Below, one piece after another: positions 20,679 through 33,300 of a stretch of DNA of 64,000 nt. Under the pieces are notes generated by a model, which ran no database searches, was not told the DNA's origin, and was given only the letters and a program-made list of their open reading frames with translations. Numbering within the stretch: position 1 is the stretch's first letter; each line of letters begins with the position of its first letter. The stretch is from contig RPFO01000348.1 of assembly GCA_009746045.1 (NCBI GenBank), positions 2,122,189 to 2,186,188 of the forward strand. Reading direction: 5' to 3'. The translations under genes and the position numbers were made by a program. Source of the DNA: Mesostigma viride (taxonomy: Eukaryota; Streptophyta; Mesostigmatophyceae; Mesostigmatales; Mesostigmataceae).

Positions 20679-22010
20679 TAATTACCTTGTTGCCGACCAG
20701 GACCCCTTATTTCACCCATGTTAGGAACGCCAGCAACATCGTGGACGCTAAAGCAGGTCACGCCAAGCGTACGCTCGTGCAGCCGATGTTCGGGAAGCTG
20801 CAGGATGCTGATATTTCAAAGGCTTGGAGCTCACACAATAGCCGACATGGCCGGGGTCGCATTGCTTTGGTTATATTCGAGAGCTAACACGCCGGCTATC
20901 TGGAATACTCAAAAGCGTGCAATACTCTATGTAGCAACTTGACACCAGTCACACTACCAAGGGAAACGAAACTACATTCAGAACAGCAGTAGGGATTCCC
21001 GGGATGTGTTAGCTACAGTATATTTTGCCCCATTCGGTTCTGTGAAAATGACGGATTACTCGTCGATTTCGCCTTGCAAAATTGCCGGAGCGCAAGCGCC
21101 GTTGTTGCCCGCCATGAAAGTAGTGTGTTGGCTCTGTTTTCCGCCACGTCTCATTACTGTCTACAGGGCGATTTCTTTGGCTTTCTAAGTTTGAAATGGC
21201 CGTCAAGCCATCGACCGAGTAGCTTCACATAAAAATGCCTCAACAGGTCAAGGCCTTCCTTAGTATTTGTCACACCAAGTGGCAGTTAGTAAAGATTCTG
21301 TCCCACTAATGTCGGAAACAGCAACAACAAGGCCGGACTGTTAGAAGGCCATTAATAACGGCCACCACATCTTGATACCCTAGGCTTAGCAGGGATTAAT
21401 TACTGGCTATATTTGGAATAAACGTACACCTATTTACCTGGAAATCAAGTAACGTGCGTGTTTGCAACTTGCCCGTTGAAACTCTACGGCGGAGCCAATT
21501 TTCGGAAGAACCTCACCCTTATGCTTGCAAATTCGGGACAAATTCGGTGGATGGATGGATGGATGGATGTATGTATGGATGGATTGACGGATTTTCATCC
21601 CCTATTCCTATGTTTTCTCACGTGTACGGCCTTATAAGCTTCGCCAATTCTGGCGAACCTAACGGTTCTTCCGAAAATTGGCTCCGCCTGATAACGGCCA
21701 CCACATTATTCCACATATGAGCGGTGACGAGCGACAGGGAACATCATCAATCGGCATAACAACCTACGCGTGTCTACGCGTGTACCTTTGATTCGAGGCG
21801 CAGGCCCGTAGGCAGGCATGACCTTGGCCATGGCGGTTGCTGACGCCTTCCTACACATATGAAGCGAATGCTGTATAGTGTTAGTGAAAAAACATGTAGT
21901 TCTAGCCAATTCCAGTCAAATTGGGGAGTGGCATGCAGTGACATGGAGGTCCCGTAAAAGAGTTAATTGTTCAAGCTGCAGAATTCCTTAATTCCGGAAA
22001 AGGAGATAAT
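20679..22010. promoter_or_regulatory. Intergenic region between divergent genes
   Basis: About 1.3 kb separates the minus-strand membrane protein from the possible first exon at 22011. It must hold both promoters if that exon is right. I see no convincing TATA box. It contains the palindromic MITE at 21488-21688 and a short ATGG-type repeat (about 21551-21585). Confidence 0.4.
21488..21688. mobile_element. Palindromic MITE with perfect 25-bp inverted repeats
   Basis: GGCGGAGCCAATTTTCGGAA plus GAACC at 21488-21512 is matched exactly by its reverse complement at 21664-21688. The 151-bp centre contains GGATGGATGGAT microsatellite sequence and no frame. I cannot find a target duplication, so the superfamily is unassigned. 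It lies in the divergent promoter region. Confidence 0.7.
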
Positions 22011-22112
22011 ATGGCTGCGATGAAGAGCGCAAATCCTTATTCCATGGCCCGCCCTCAGATAACCGCGATGGCACCTCAGCCACCTAAACCAACTGTTAGT
22101 TTGTTCGGCCAG
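22011..22112 (+). CDS. Possible first exon of the cap methyltransferase gene
   Basis: ATG at 22011 opens 34 codons (MAAMKSANPYSMARPQITAM...VSLFGQ) that end exactly at a strong donor, GTAAG, in phase 0. That is the phase needed by the exon at 24381. However, the conserved block normally just before the SAM motif is not in this exon, and I could not find it between 22113 and 24380. The link to the methyltransferase is therefore unproven. Transcript data would decide. Confidence 0.4.
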
Positions 22113-22195
22113 GTAAGAAGCGTTTGCCTACGTAGGTACTTGTAGCGGGTGCCTGCATCTGTTTACACCATTCATCGACCGGCATTGACATAGGA

Positions 22196-22390
22196 TTATA
22201 ACATCCTGATGGCCGATGTTTCATCAAACTGGTCGCCCATCCCCGCCCGGCGACTTTCTATTTTTGGCTTACTTTCAGCGGGTGGACTGGATTATAACAT
22301 CCTGATGGCCGATGTTTCATCAAACTGGTCGCCCATACCCACCCGGCGAATTTCTATTTTTGGCTTACTTTCAGCTGGTGGACTGGATAG
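22196..22390. repeat. About 96-bp tandem duplication
   Basis: GGATTATAACATCCTGATGG occurs at about 22194 and 22289, each followed by the same CCGATGTTTCATCAAACTGG and CTTACTTTCAGC. The frames through it read alike twice and are repeat translations. Confidence 0.8.
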
Positions 22391-22656
22391 AAACGGTCCG
22401 GCTTACTCAGCTGGTGGATGGCGGCAACTCGGTACGTTGAAGGGACGCGTTCATATACATTTCATAACAAAAATAAGCACGCATCCCCCTCCAAAATACA
22501 TATATATATGTCATGATGCGTTTGCAACGTATTACTGTCTGCTGGGGAAAATGTTGTTTTATGTCGATTGAACTCAGCAATAGTTGCTCCCCGTCTCGGT
22601 GGGAGCTCTCATTAGCCGGCGGTATCCCGTCAGCCCGGGCGTGCAGGCAGGCATGC

Positions 22657-22795
<139 letters not shown>

Positions 22796-23070
22796 CTGCA
22801 TCTCCCTCAGTGTCCCCCGCCACATCACCATCATACATACACTAAAGGATGTAGCCCACATCACCATCATACATGCACTAAGGATGTAGCCCACAACACT
22901 GTCATACATACACTATGTTGCCCACACCACCACCACACCATCACCACATCACCACACGTGGCCCCCACCACCATCACACCACTGGATCGCGTGTGGTGCC
23001 GCCAGCGGTGCGAGTAGCTTTTGGGTGCACGCATGGTCCATTTCTGTGTCATCATTCGCAGAATGCTTAC

Positions 23071-23258
23071 TGTGTGGGTGGCATGGTGGGGGCCACTGTA
23101 TGCTTGCTGTGTGGGTGGCATGGTGGGGGCCACTGTATGCTTGCTGTGTGGGTGGCATGGTGGGGGCCACTATATGCTTACCATGTGGGTGGCATGGTGG
23201 GGGTCACTGTATGCTTACTGTGTGGGTGGCATGGTGGGGGCCACTATATGCTTACTGT
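23071..23258. repeat. 37-bp minisatellite, 5 copies
   Basis: Units of TGTGTGGGTGGCATGGTGGG followed by GGCCACTGTATGCTT(G/A)C. They lie between the possible first exon and the SAM-motif exon, probably in an intron. Confidence 0.9.
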
Positions 23259-24380
23259 GTGCGTGTCTTTGCGATGGCCACTCATGTACCTCCCCTGGAC
23301 ACGTACATGGATGAGTGTAGCTGAAGAAGCAGAGGGGGTTGAGCATGGTGCATGTCGGGTCGATGTCTTTTTTACATTCCCCGGCCCAGATGCCTAGACG
23401 TGCGGCCCTCGCACAACCTAGTACCCGTGCCCTCACAAAATCGAGTACTCACACAGCACCCAGTGGCGCAGCTCATGCCTTGTACCCATGCGGCGCCGCT
23501 TCGTAGTGCCGTCGCTGGTTGGGTCTCGCCTCGTTCCAGCCCGCGTGCGCCCAGGGCACTGTACCAATACCATGGCGCGCCCACTCTGGTGGCGCCGGCT
23601 CGCTCCGGCACGGGCACAGTGTTGCGACAGCCCGTGTGTGCCGGCATGAGGGTATCTAACCACTGAAAGCCAACTAAGAGGATTGGATCGCGACTGGATC
23701 CCGGCCAACGGACCCGAAGCATAGAAGCACACACAAGGAGTCTAACTCTAACCACAACTACAAATATGGAGGCTGACTCCTTGAGACGCTGCCCTGATGG
23801 CCCACCCAAGGCAAGGCACCTGCCATCCGCCCATTGCCCCCAAGAACACTTGCAGCCGAGAGGGCTGGCAAGCGGTATGTGTGGGCTGTGCTAGTGTTGC
23901 TGGCAGGCGCAATAGCGCGGACAGATTTGAGTGGTGGGTGAGTGCTGGGTGAGTGCTGGGTGAGTGCTTGGTGAGTGCTGGGTGAGTGCTGGGTGAGTGC
24001 TGGGTGAGTGCTGGGTGGATGCTGGGTGGATGCTGGGGGATTGCTTCAGAGGTGATAACAGACGTCCTACCACGGATAAACCTAGCCACATTGGCAGACC
24101 TGCTAACGCTGACAGATATGTAAGTAATGACACCTGCTAATGCTGGCATATCTTGTAACGCTGACAGCGTTCACACCTGTCCTGCTAATGCTGCCTGACC
24201 GGCTATCTCTCACCCTCTCCTCCTGCCCCTGCCTCTGGTCACGTGGATGGTGACGCCGACAACGTGGCTCCCATGTGTGGATGCCCACTCGCCTCACGTT
24301 GATGGCTACCTTGCCCACTTGCCTCATGTTGATGGCTGCCTTGTCTACTTGTCTCAATTGGATGGTTGCCATGTGTGCAG
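23259..24380. other. Presumed intron sequence; missing N-terminal exon not found
   Basis: This contains an 11-bp GTGAGTGCTGG array (about 23938-24040) and 28-bp repeats with TTGATGGCT (about 24295-24365) next to the acceptor CAG at 24378-24380. I searched all frames by eye for the cap-MTase N-terminal block and did not see it. Frames at 23352-23809 have no recognisable features. Confidence 0.45.
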
Positions 24381-27300
24381 GTGCTGGACCTCTACTGCGG
24401 CAAGGGACACAAGTGCGGGTCGTGGGCCAAGGCGCGGCCCTCGCTCTACGTGGGCGTTGGTAGGTGGCATGGCAGGCGTGATGGCATGGCAGGCGTAGTG
24501 GCATGGTAGTATGGTGGCATGCAAGGGCACAAGTGGGCACAAGGCACACGGCACTGTGCTGTATGCCACTCAAGGATGCCGAGAATGTTCATGTTGCCGC
24601 TTGCATTTGTGTACCTGTGTGAGTGCGTGCGTGCGGGCGGGTCGGTAGCGTATAAAGGTGTCCCAAACATCCCCCGCACGTGAGATATCCAGGGCACTAG
24701 AGGGTGCCACACACTGCGGTGCACCTCCTATGAGCGTGCAAGAAGTCCTGAAACCAACCCCGTTGTAAAGGGGGTTACACCTCTTTTTGAACTGGGGTAA
24801 ACCCCTTTTTAGAGGGGGTTGCCGTGCAAAGCCGTACAGTGGAAATGCATGTGCAAGCCCGTAGTGCCATCCCACACGCCGCACGCTCGCCCTTCTTGTG
24901 TGGGCCGGGTCCCCTCTCGGTGGCCCCTAATGCGTAGGTTCCTTGTGTACATTGGAGTCCCCGCGTAGGAGTCCCCTCGCCGGTTGCCCGCGTCGTGCAC
25001 GTGGAGATTCCCTTTGTGCGTCCACGGCTTCGCAAGGCAACCCCCCTTGACGTGTGCGCGTCGGTCCCGATGTGGCTACCGTTGCCCTTGTGACACGCGC
25101 CAGAAACGATTGGTTCTTGTCTCATGCGTCATCGATACTGCATCTACCGAATGCCTCCTCTATGGTAGTATCTCTTCTTTGTCACCTGCCTCCATGCCAG
25201 TCTCTTTGTCAATCCTCAGATTCATCATATTCTGTGTCGTACCGATCGTCTTGTCGATTCCCCTTTCCTGTCCTGCGCCAGGGCTATCGTAAGCGGCAAA
25301 AACACCCCTTCCTGTCGTGTGCCGGGGCTATCAATAATTATTGCCGTATTCAGCGAAAAATTCCCCTGCCTGTCATGCGCGCAGACACACCTGAGAACGT
25401 GCGTGAGGCGGAGCAACGGTGGCGGCGCGACGCGCCTGCGGTGGCCGCGCGCTTTGCGCCTGCAAGCATCAGCCAGGTACGACCCTGCAATCATCCACCA
25501 GGTGCTCCCCTCGAGGGTTTAGCCAAGGTGTTTGGTGTGCGCTTAGTTAGTGGCGGGCGGTTAGTCGTGCGTGGCTAGTAGCGTGCCTCCGTTGGATAGG
25601 TCCGTTAGGAGGGAGGGCAGGTGGGCCGGCAAGGAAGGCATTGATTTATAATCAAATGGAAGGGATCGACTAATTAGTGAAAGAAAGGGATTGGTTTTAT
25701 TTATGACAGAAAGGGATTGATTAATTGGTTAAAAGGAAGGGATTGATTAATTGGTTAAAAGGAAGGGATTGATTAATCGATGAAAAGGAAGGGATTGATT
25801 GATCGATGAAAAGGAAGGGAGTCGTGAGGTGGCAGCACCTAGCACAATCTCACTGCGATAGCATGCACTCTGACATCGTGCAGAGAACCGCAGGAAATGG
25901 GCACCGCTTCAAGCTGTGACGCGCGCGTCACCTTCCTGCAGATGTGCGCCTGGAAGGCACTTTGCATTCCTGCTTTGTTTGTCCAGGAGGAAGCTGTGAG
26001 TTATGGTAGTACATTAGTCAATGACAGTGGCATTTAGTAAACCATGTATCAAAATGACTGCATGCAGCACTGTGCAGTTGGTATCCATGTATCAGCACAT
26101 GTCTGTCCCGATGCTGGGAGTAGCGTGTGCACGCTGTCGCTGTCCTGACTTGTTCACCAGCCCTCACCCAGCACGGATTGTATGCCCGGCCTTTCATGCA
26201 GTAACGCTTGGACTGTATACTGTACACTACTTGTATACACTCATACATTCGTGGAATACATAATTGCAGTTGAAAATGTGCATATGCACGCGCTTTGCGC
26301 ATCCTCGCGGTGCCACATGCAGGGGGGAGGCCTGGTGGTGGATGTTCCTGAGCCAGACGACGCGGCCAAGCCAGACCCCCTGAGCTCCACACGAGGGCAG
26401 GCGTTGGGGGCAGAAGAAGACATCAAGGATGCCCCACGGAGCAGCTGCGGCGGCGGCGAGGGTGATCCTGGCACAAAGGGAGCCACCGAGGGCGTGGCGG
26501 ATGGAGCCACCAATGGGGTTGCGGACGGTGGCATTAACGGGGTTACGGACGGTGGCACTAATGAGGTGGCAGATGGCAGATCCAAGCATCTTCCTGCCAA
26601 GTTCGACAGGGTGGTCTGCTTCCAGCATTTCCAGGTGAGCAGCGGCTCGCTTGCTTAGCGTCTAGTGCACGGGAGAAGTCACAGTACTTACCCCACTCAA
26701 GTCACTGTACTTACCCCACTGAAGTCACTGTCCTTACCCCCTGCAGCGTGGGGGTGGCTCACCCCCTGCAGCATGTGTGGAGTATGTGGTGTCTTGATGT
26801 GATGTCATCAGGACGACATGATGACATCAAGGTTTGGACTTGGCGCTCTCTCATCCTGGCTGTCTGCTTGATTTGAATATCAACTTGGCGCTCTCTCATC
26901 CTGGCTGTCTGCTTGATTTGAATATCAACTTGGCGCTCTCTCATCCTGGCTGTCTGCTTGATTTGAATATCAACTTGGCGCTCTCTCTCATCCTGGCTGT
27001 CTGCTTGATGTGAACATCAACTTGGCGCTCTCTCATCCTGGCTGTCTGCTTGATTTGAATATCAACTTGGCGCTCTCTCATCCTGGCTGTCTGCTTGATT
27101 TGAATATCAACTTGGCGCTCTCTCTCATCCTGGCTGTCTGCTTGATGTGAACATCAACTTGGCGCTCTCTCATCCTGGCTGTCTGCCTGATTTTGTTTTC
27201 AGGGGTTCTGGCGGGAGAGGCACCTGAAGGGGCGCACGCATGCCCCTCTCATTGCCCCTCTCTGTCCTTACAAACCCAACATGATCGCAAGCCACCCCCC

Positions 27301-30300
27301 GTGCAAAATATAACACCCTTCTTTGCGGTAAAGAGTCACCTCCCCTGCATAGGCCGGGCGCTCAGTGCCGGCTACACACACGTGCCGCCCATGGGAGGCA
27401 AATGTTTACGCCACTCCTACAGCACACCTACAGCACATCCCATACCTGTCACTCCTGATAGTCATCGCGGCTCCCCTAGGCATGCATGTCCGTGCAATAG
27501 GCTGCCGATGGCTGCAACCCGCCGCATGCCATTGATCCTCTTCCTTCTGCCCCTTGTTCATGGCCTGCTTCCTCGGCTTCTTCCCTCTCCCCCCCCCCCC
27601 CCCCCCTCCCCCCTTCCCACCAGGACTCGTTTGCGTCCGAGGAGTCAGCCACTGCCTTCCTCCAGAGCGTCGCGCGTCACCTCACGATGGGCGGTTATTT
27701 CTTCGGGATGGTGCCTGATTCCGCGACCATCTGGTGAGGGGGGCAGAGGCTAGGGTTTGGGAAGAACATGGCATACCTTGGCTGCCTGTGGCTCTTTCCA
27801 TCGTGACACTATGCCACCTTCCTTGGGACAAATCTTCCCCTTCCTTCAAACCTTGCGTGCCTTTGCTACTGAATAGGCAGGTCTCGGTCCGGGCCAATTG
27901 AAGGGGTTGCCTTCCTTCAAACCTTGCGTGCCTTTGCTACTGAATAGGCAGGTCTCGGTCCGGGCCCATTGAAGGGGTTGCCTTCCTTCAAACCTTGCGT
28001 GCCTTTGCTACTGAATAGGCAGGTCTCGGTCCGGGCCAATTGAAGGGGTTGCCTTCCTTCAAACCTTGCGTGCCTTTGCTACTGAATAGGCAGGTCTCGG
28101 TCCGGGCCCATTGAAGGGGTTGCCTTCCTTCAAACCTTGCGTGCCTTTGCTACTGAATAGGCAGGTCTCGGTCCGGGCCAATTGAAGGGGTTGCCCTCGC
28201 CCAGCCCAGGTCTGTTGTACGTGCGGGGCTAACGTGTTCGCAGGTCGCTAGCAACTCCAGGGTCTGGACAGGCATGCCAGGAATGCACGCCCAGGGTATC
28301 TTCCTGCGCCCCGTGGTACTGACCCCTGGCCCTCTGATGTCATGCCGTGGCCTGTGGTACTGACCCCTGGCCCTCTGATGTCATGCCGTGGCCCGTGGTA
28401 CTGACCCCTGGCCCTCTGATGTCATGCCGTGGCCTGTGGTACTGACCCCTGGCCCTCTGATGTCATGCCGTGGCCCGTGGTACTGACCCCTGGCCCTCTG
28501 ATGTCATGCCGTGGCCTGTGGTACTGATCCCTGGCCCTCTGATGTCATGCCGTGGCCTGTGGTACTGACCCCTGGCCCTCTGATGTCATGCCGTGGCCCG
28601 TGGTACTGACCCCTGGCCCTCTGATGTCATGCCGTAGCCTGTGGTACTGACCCCTGGCCCTCTGATGTCATGCCGTGGCCTGTGGCGTCTCAGGCGCAAG
28701 TTCCTCACCGTTCTCTCTCAGTGGTTCTGTCCTGTCGCGCCCCCACCTGCCTCGTGACAGGCGCAAGTTCCTCAAGGGCTCCGCCGGTGAGAAGGGGAGC
28801 GTCGTCGCGCGGGGTGAGGTGTACAACCTCATGTGCGACAACCCCAGGTGAGGGTTACTTATTCTGGAGGTGCCGGTTTGGGAGAATCTGAAAGGCCTCT
28901 CCCGGAGCCTGAGGGGTTTTAGGGGCACGCCCAGGGTTCACCCAGAACCCCCCGCGGCTACGATGTGGGGTGCTTAATAGCCCATATATGGCTAGGACTC
29001 TGTTTCAGTCTCTAGGCTCGCAAGTCACATGAAGCCTTAAATGTTGAAGAGACAACCAGCGCATGTGACTACAACGATATGCCTTAGGCCTGTGCATCCC
29101 AAGTTCATCTTTGTTCCTAATTGTTTTCATTGTTGAACTGGATGGCCTGACGGCCGCCATGTGCCTGTTTCTGGCGTGGAGGCTCGTCATGCTGTCCTTC
29201 CCTAGCCCTCACCCGTCACCGATTCTTAATGGCACCTGGCCCCCGTCTCGCCGGGTCGTGTGGGATGCCCCCATCCTCTCCATCCGAGTACCAGGCCACA
29301 GAGCACCCGGCAATCGCTGCAAATCACCACATCACCAGCTGCACGTATAGTATAGATGGTTGTCTGTTGCATACACATCTAGTATGGCATGTTCTACATC
29401 ACCAGGATGTTTCTATTTTGCTCATTCCAGTGTGCTCCTATTTGGCTACTCCGTTGTCTGAATGAGACAACCAGCGCAGGCCTGAAATATGGGGAATCCG
29501 GACCATGGTAGCTCGAGCCTGCCGTCATCTCATCCACTTCTGTCTACAAAGCAAGTACATTGGTGCCTTGGGGTCCACCCGTGATCTTTGATCGGCCTAC
29601 CCTTCGCCCCATTTATGTATTAACGTTATGCTTGGTTGCTTGATTCCGTCCCCTTGGCGAACTGGCCAGCCAACTGCTTCTCAATATGGCCTCCAAGGGC
29701 AAGGGTTCAAGGTTCCCAATCCCAGCAGCATCATTTTTGCAAGGGCTTGCCAGCGATCCGGTGCCTTCCCCTCCCCACCTAACTACATGCATCCCGTGCC
29801 TTGGTCCCTCGCTGCCGTTTCGTGTCACCAGGTTCACCCGCTTTGGCACCCGCTACCATTTCCGCCTCAACGACGGCCTGCGCGCGACCCACACGCACTA
29901 CCTTGTGCACTTCCCTAGCCTCATCCGGTGAGCACAGCGGGAGGGGCCCTGGCCCACGCAGCAGGCTGACTTTAGCGCCGCAATACTTCCGCCATCCATT
30001 CCAAACTTTAAAGCTTCAACTCCAAACTTAAATTCCATTTTTTTCGGCCCTCTACTAAACAAATTGTGCGCAGAGCTTCCCTCTTGACGCCACGGTCATG
30101 TCGTGCAGTGGCCATTTGCTTGGCGGTCCCAGAACGCATACCATGGCCTGGTAGAAAGACTTCCTTGTTCGAGACGGTGGCTTTTCTGGGACATTCATGA
30201 CCGCGAGATGCTGTCGTAACCCTGAACCCTACACCCTACACCCTACACCCTACACCCTACACCCTACACCCTACACCCTACACCCTACACCCTACGCCCT

Positions 30301-33300
30301 ACACCCTACACCCTACACCCTACACCCTACACCCTACACCCTACACCCTACACCCTACACCCTACACCCTACACCCTACACCCTACACCCTACACCCTAC
30401 ACCCTACACCCTACACCTGACACCCTACACCCTACACCCTACACCCGACACCCTACACCCGACACCCGACACCCGACACCCGACACCCTACACCCTACAC
30501 CCTACACCCTACACCCGACACCCGACACCCGACACCCGACACCCGACACCCTACACCCTACACCCGACACCCTACACCCTACACCCTACACCCGACACCC
30601 GACACCCGACACCCGACACCCGACACCCGACACCCGACACCCTACACCCTACACCCTACACCCTACACCCTACACCCTACACCCTACACCCTACACCCTA
30701 CACCCTACACCCTACACCCTACACCCTACACCCTACACCCGACACCCGACACCCTACACCCTACACCCTACACCCTACACCCTACACCCGACACCCGACA
30801 CCCGACACCCGACACCCTACACCCTACACCCTACACCCTACACCCTACACCCTACGCCCTACACCCTACACCCTACACCCTACACCCTACACCCTACACC
30901 CGACACCCGACACCCGACACCCGACACCCTACACCCGACACCCGACACCCGACACCCGACACCCGACACCCGACACCCGACACCCGACACCCGACACCCG
31001 ACACCCGACACCCTACACCCTACACCCGACACCCGACACCCTACACCCTACACCCTACACCCTACACCCTACACCCTACACCCTACACCCTACACCCTAC
31101 ACCCTACACCCTACACCCGACACCCGACACCCGACACCCGACACCCTACACCCTACACCCTACACCCTACACCCTACACCCTACACCCTACGCCCTACGC
31201 CCTACACCCTACACCCTACACCCTACACCCTACACCCGACACCCGACACCCGACACCCTACACCCTACACCCTACGCCCTACACCCTACACCCTACACCC
31301 TACACCCTACACCCTACACCCTACACCCTACACCCTACACCCTACACCCTACACCTGACACCCTACACCCTACACCCGACACCCGACACCCTACACCCGA
31401 CACCCGACACCCGACACCCGACACCCTACACCCTACACCCTACACCCGACACCCGACACCCGACACCCGACACCCGACACCCTACACCCTACACCCGACA
31501 CCCTACACCCTACACCCTACACCCGACACCCGACACCCGACACCCGACACCCGACACCCGACACCCGACACCCTACACCCTACACCCTACACCCTACACC
31601 CTACACCCTACACCCTACACCCTACACCCGACACCCGACACCCTACACCCTACACCCTACACCCGACACCCGACACCCGACACCCTACACCCTACACCCT
31701 ACACCCTACACCCTACACCCTACACCCGACACCCGACACCCGACACCCTACACCCTACACCCTACACCCTACACCCTACGCCCTACACCCTACACCCTAC
31801 ACCCTACACCCTACACCCTACACCCTACACCCTACACCCTACACCCGACACCCTACACCCGACACCCGACACCCGACACCCGACACCCGACACCCGACAC
31901 CCGACACCCGACACCCGACACCCGACACCCTACACCCGACACCCGACACCCTACACCCTACACCCTACACCCTACACCCTACACCCTACACCCTACACCC
32001 TACACCCTACACCCTACACCCTACACCCTACACCCTACACCCTACACCCTACACCCTACGCCCTACGCCCTACGCCCTACACCCTACACCCTACACCCTA
32101 CACCCTACACCCTACACCCTACACCCGACACCCGACACCCGACACCCTACACCCGACACCCTACACCCTACACCCTACACCCTACACCCTACACCCTACA
32201 CCCGACACCCTCTTCCCTACACCCGACACCCGACACCCGACACCCGACACCTGACAACCGACAACCGACACCCGACACCCGACACCCGACACCCTCTTCC
32301 CTACACCCGACACCCGACACCCGACACCCTACACCCTACACCCTACACCCTACGCCCTACACCCTACACCCTACACCCTACACCCTACACCCTACACCCT
32401 ACACCCTACACCCGACACCCTCTTCCCTACACCCGACACCCGACACCCGACACCCTACACCCGACACCCGACACCCGACACCCGACACCCGACACCCGAC
32501 ACCCGACACCCTACACCCGACACCCTACACCCTACACCCTACACCCTACACCTTACACCCTACACCCGACACCCTCTTCCCTACACCCGACACCCGACAC
32601 CCGACACCCTACACCCGACACCCGACAACCGACACCCGACACCCGACACCCAACACCCGACACCCGACACCCGACACCCTACACCCTACGCCCTACGCCC
32701 TACACCCTACACCCTACACCCTACACCCTACACCCTACACCCTACACCCTACACCCTACACCCTACACCCTACACCCTACACCCTACACCCTACACCCTA
32801 CACCCTACACCCTACACCCGACACCCGACACCCGACACCCGACACCCTACACCCGACACCCTACACCCTACACCCTACACCCTACACCCTACACCCTACA
32901 CCCGACACCCTCTTCCCTACACCCGACACCCGACACCCGACACCCTACACCCGACACCCGACACCCGACACCCGACACCTCACACCCGACAGCCTTCGCT
33001 TTTTCTGGTTTGTGCGTGTAGACTCTCTCCTGGCGAAGGAGCTTGCAGAACCACAGAATAAACGGATTGGTAGCAGCCCCCGCATGGCAAAGGAGCGGGC
33101 AGCAGGGGGGCACCACGGTGCTGCCAGGCCGGCGTCTGTTGAGCGTTATTGCCAGGAAAGCCGGAGAGGTTGCTGCTCTAGAGAGCGTTGTGGGGGATCA
33201 CACGCCTGGTCCATCCTGGTGAATTTGGTCTATGTGCTAATTTATTAATCCTAATTTAGTTAATTAAAACTAATCATGATAAAGAAATACTATAAATCTT

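Noticed and set aside
27193-27753. A 186-residue frame as a long methyltransferase exon
   Set aside because: The conserved peptide DSFASEESATAFLQ is in another frame and starts precisely after CAG at 27623. The long frame has no conserved sequence and includes the C-run.
30197-32254. A 685-residue open frame (HPTPYTL repeats) on the plus strand
   Set aside because: It is a translation of the heptamer array; the 21-bp period of three units keeps all frames open. The flanking methyltransferase exons place it in an intron.
33012-33248. An extra methyltransferase exon after the heptamer array (LLAKELAEPQ)
   Set aside because: Joining 29927 directly to 33695 keeps phase and gives FPSLIR-VAAWTGLEMVDM, as in the family. 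Adding this segment brings an unconserved insert and poor splice sites.
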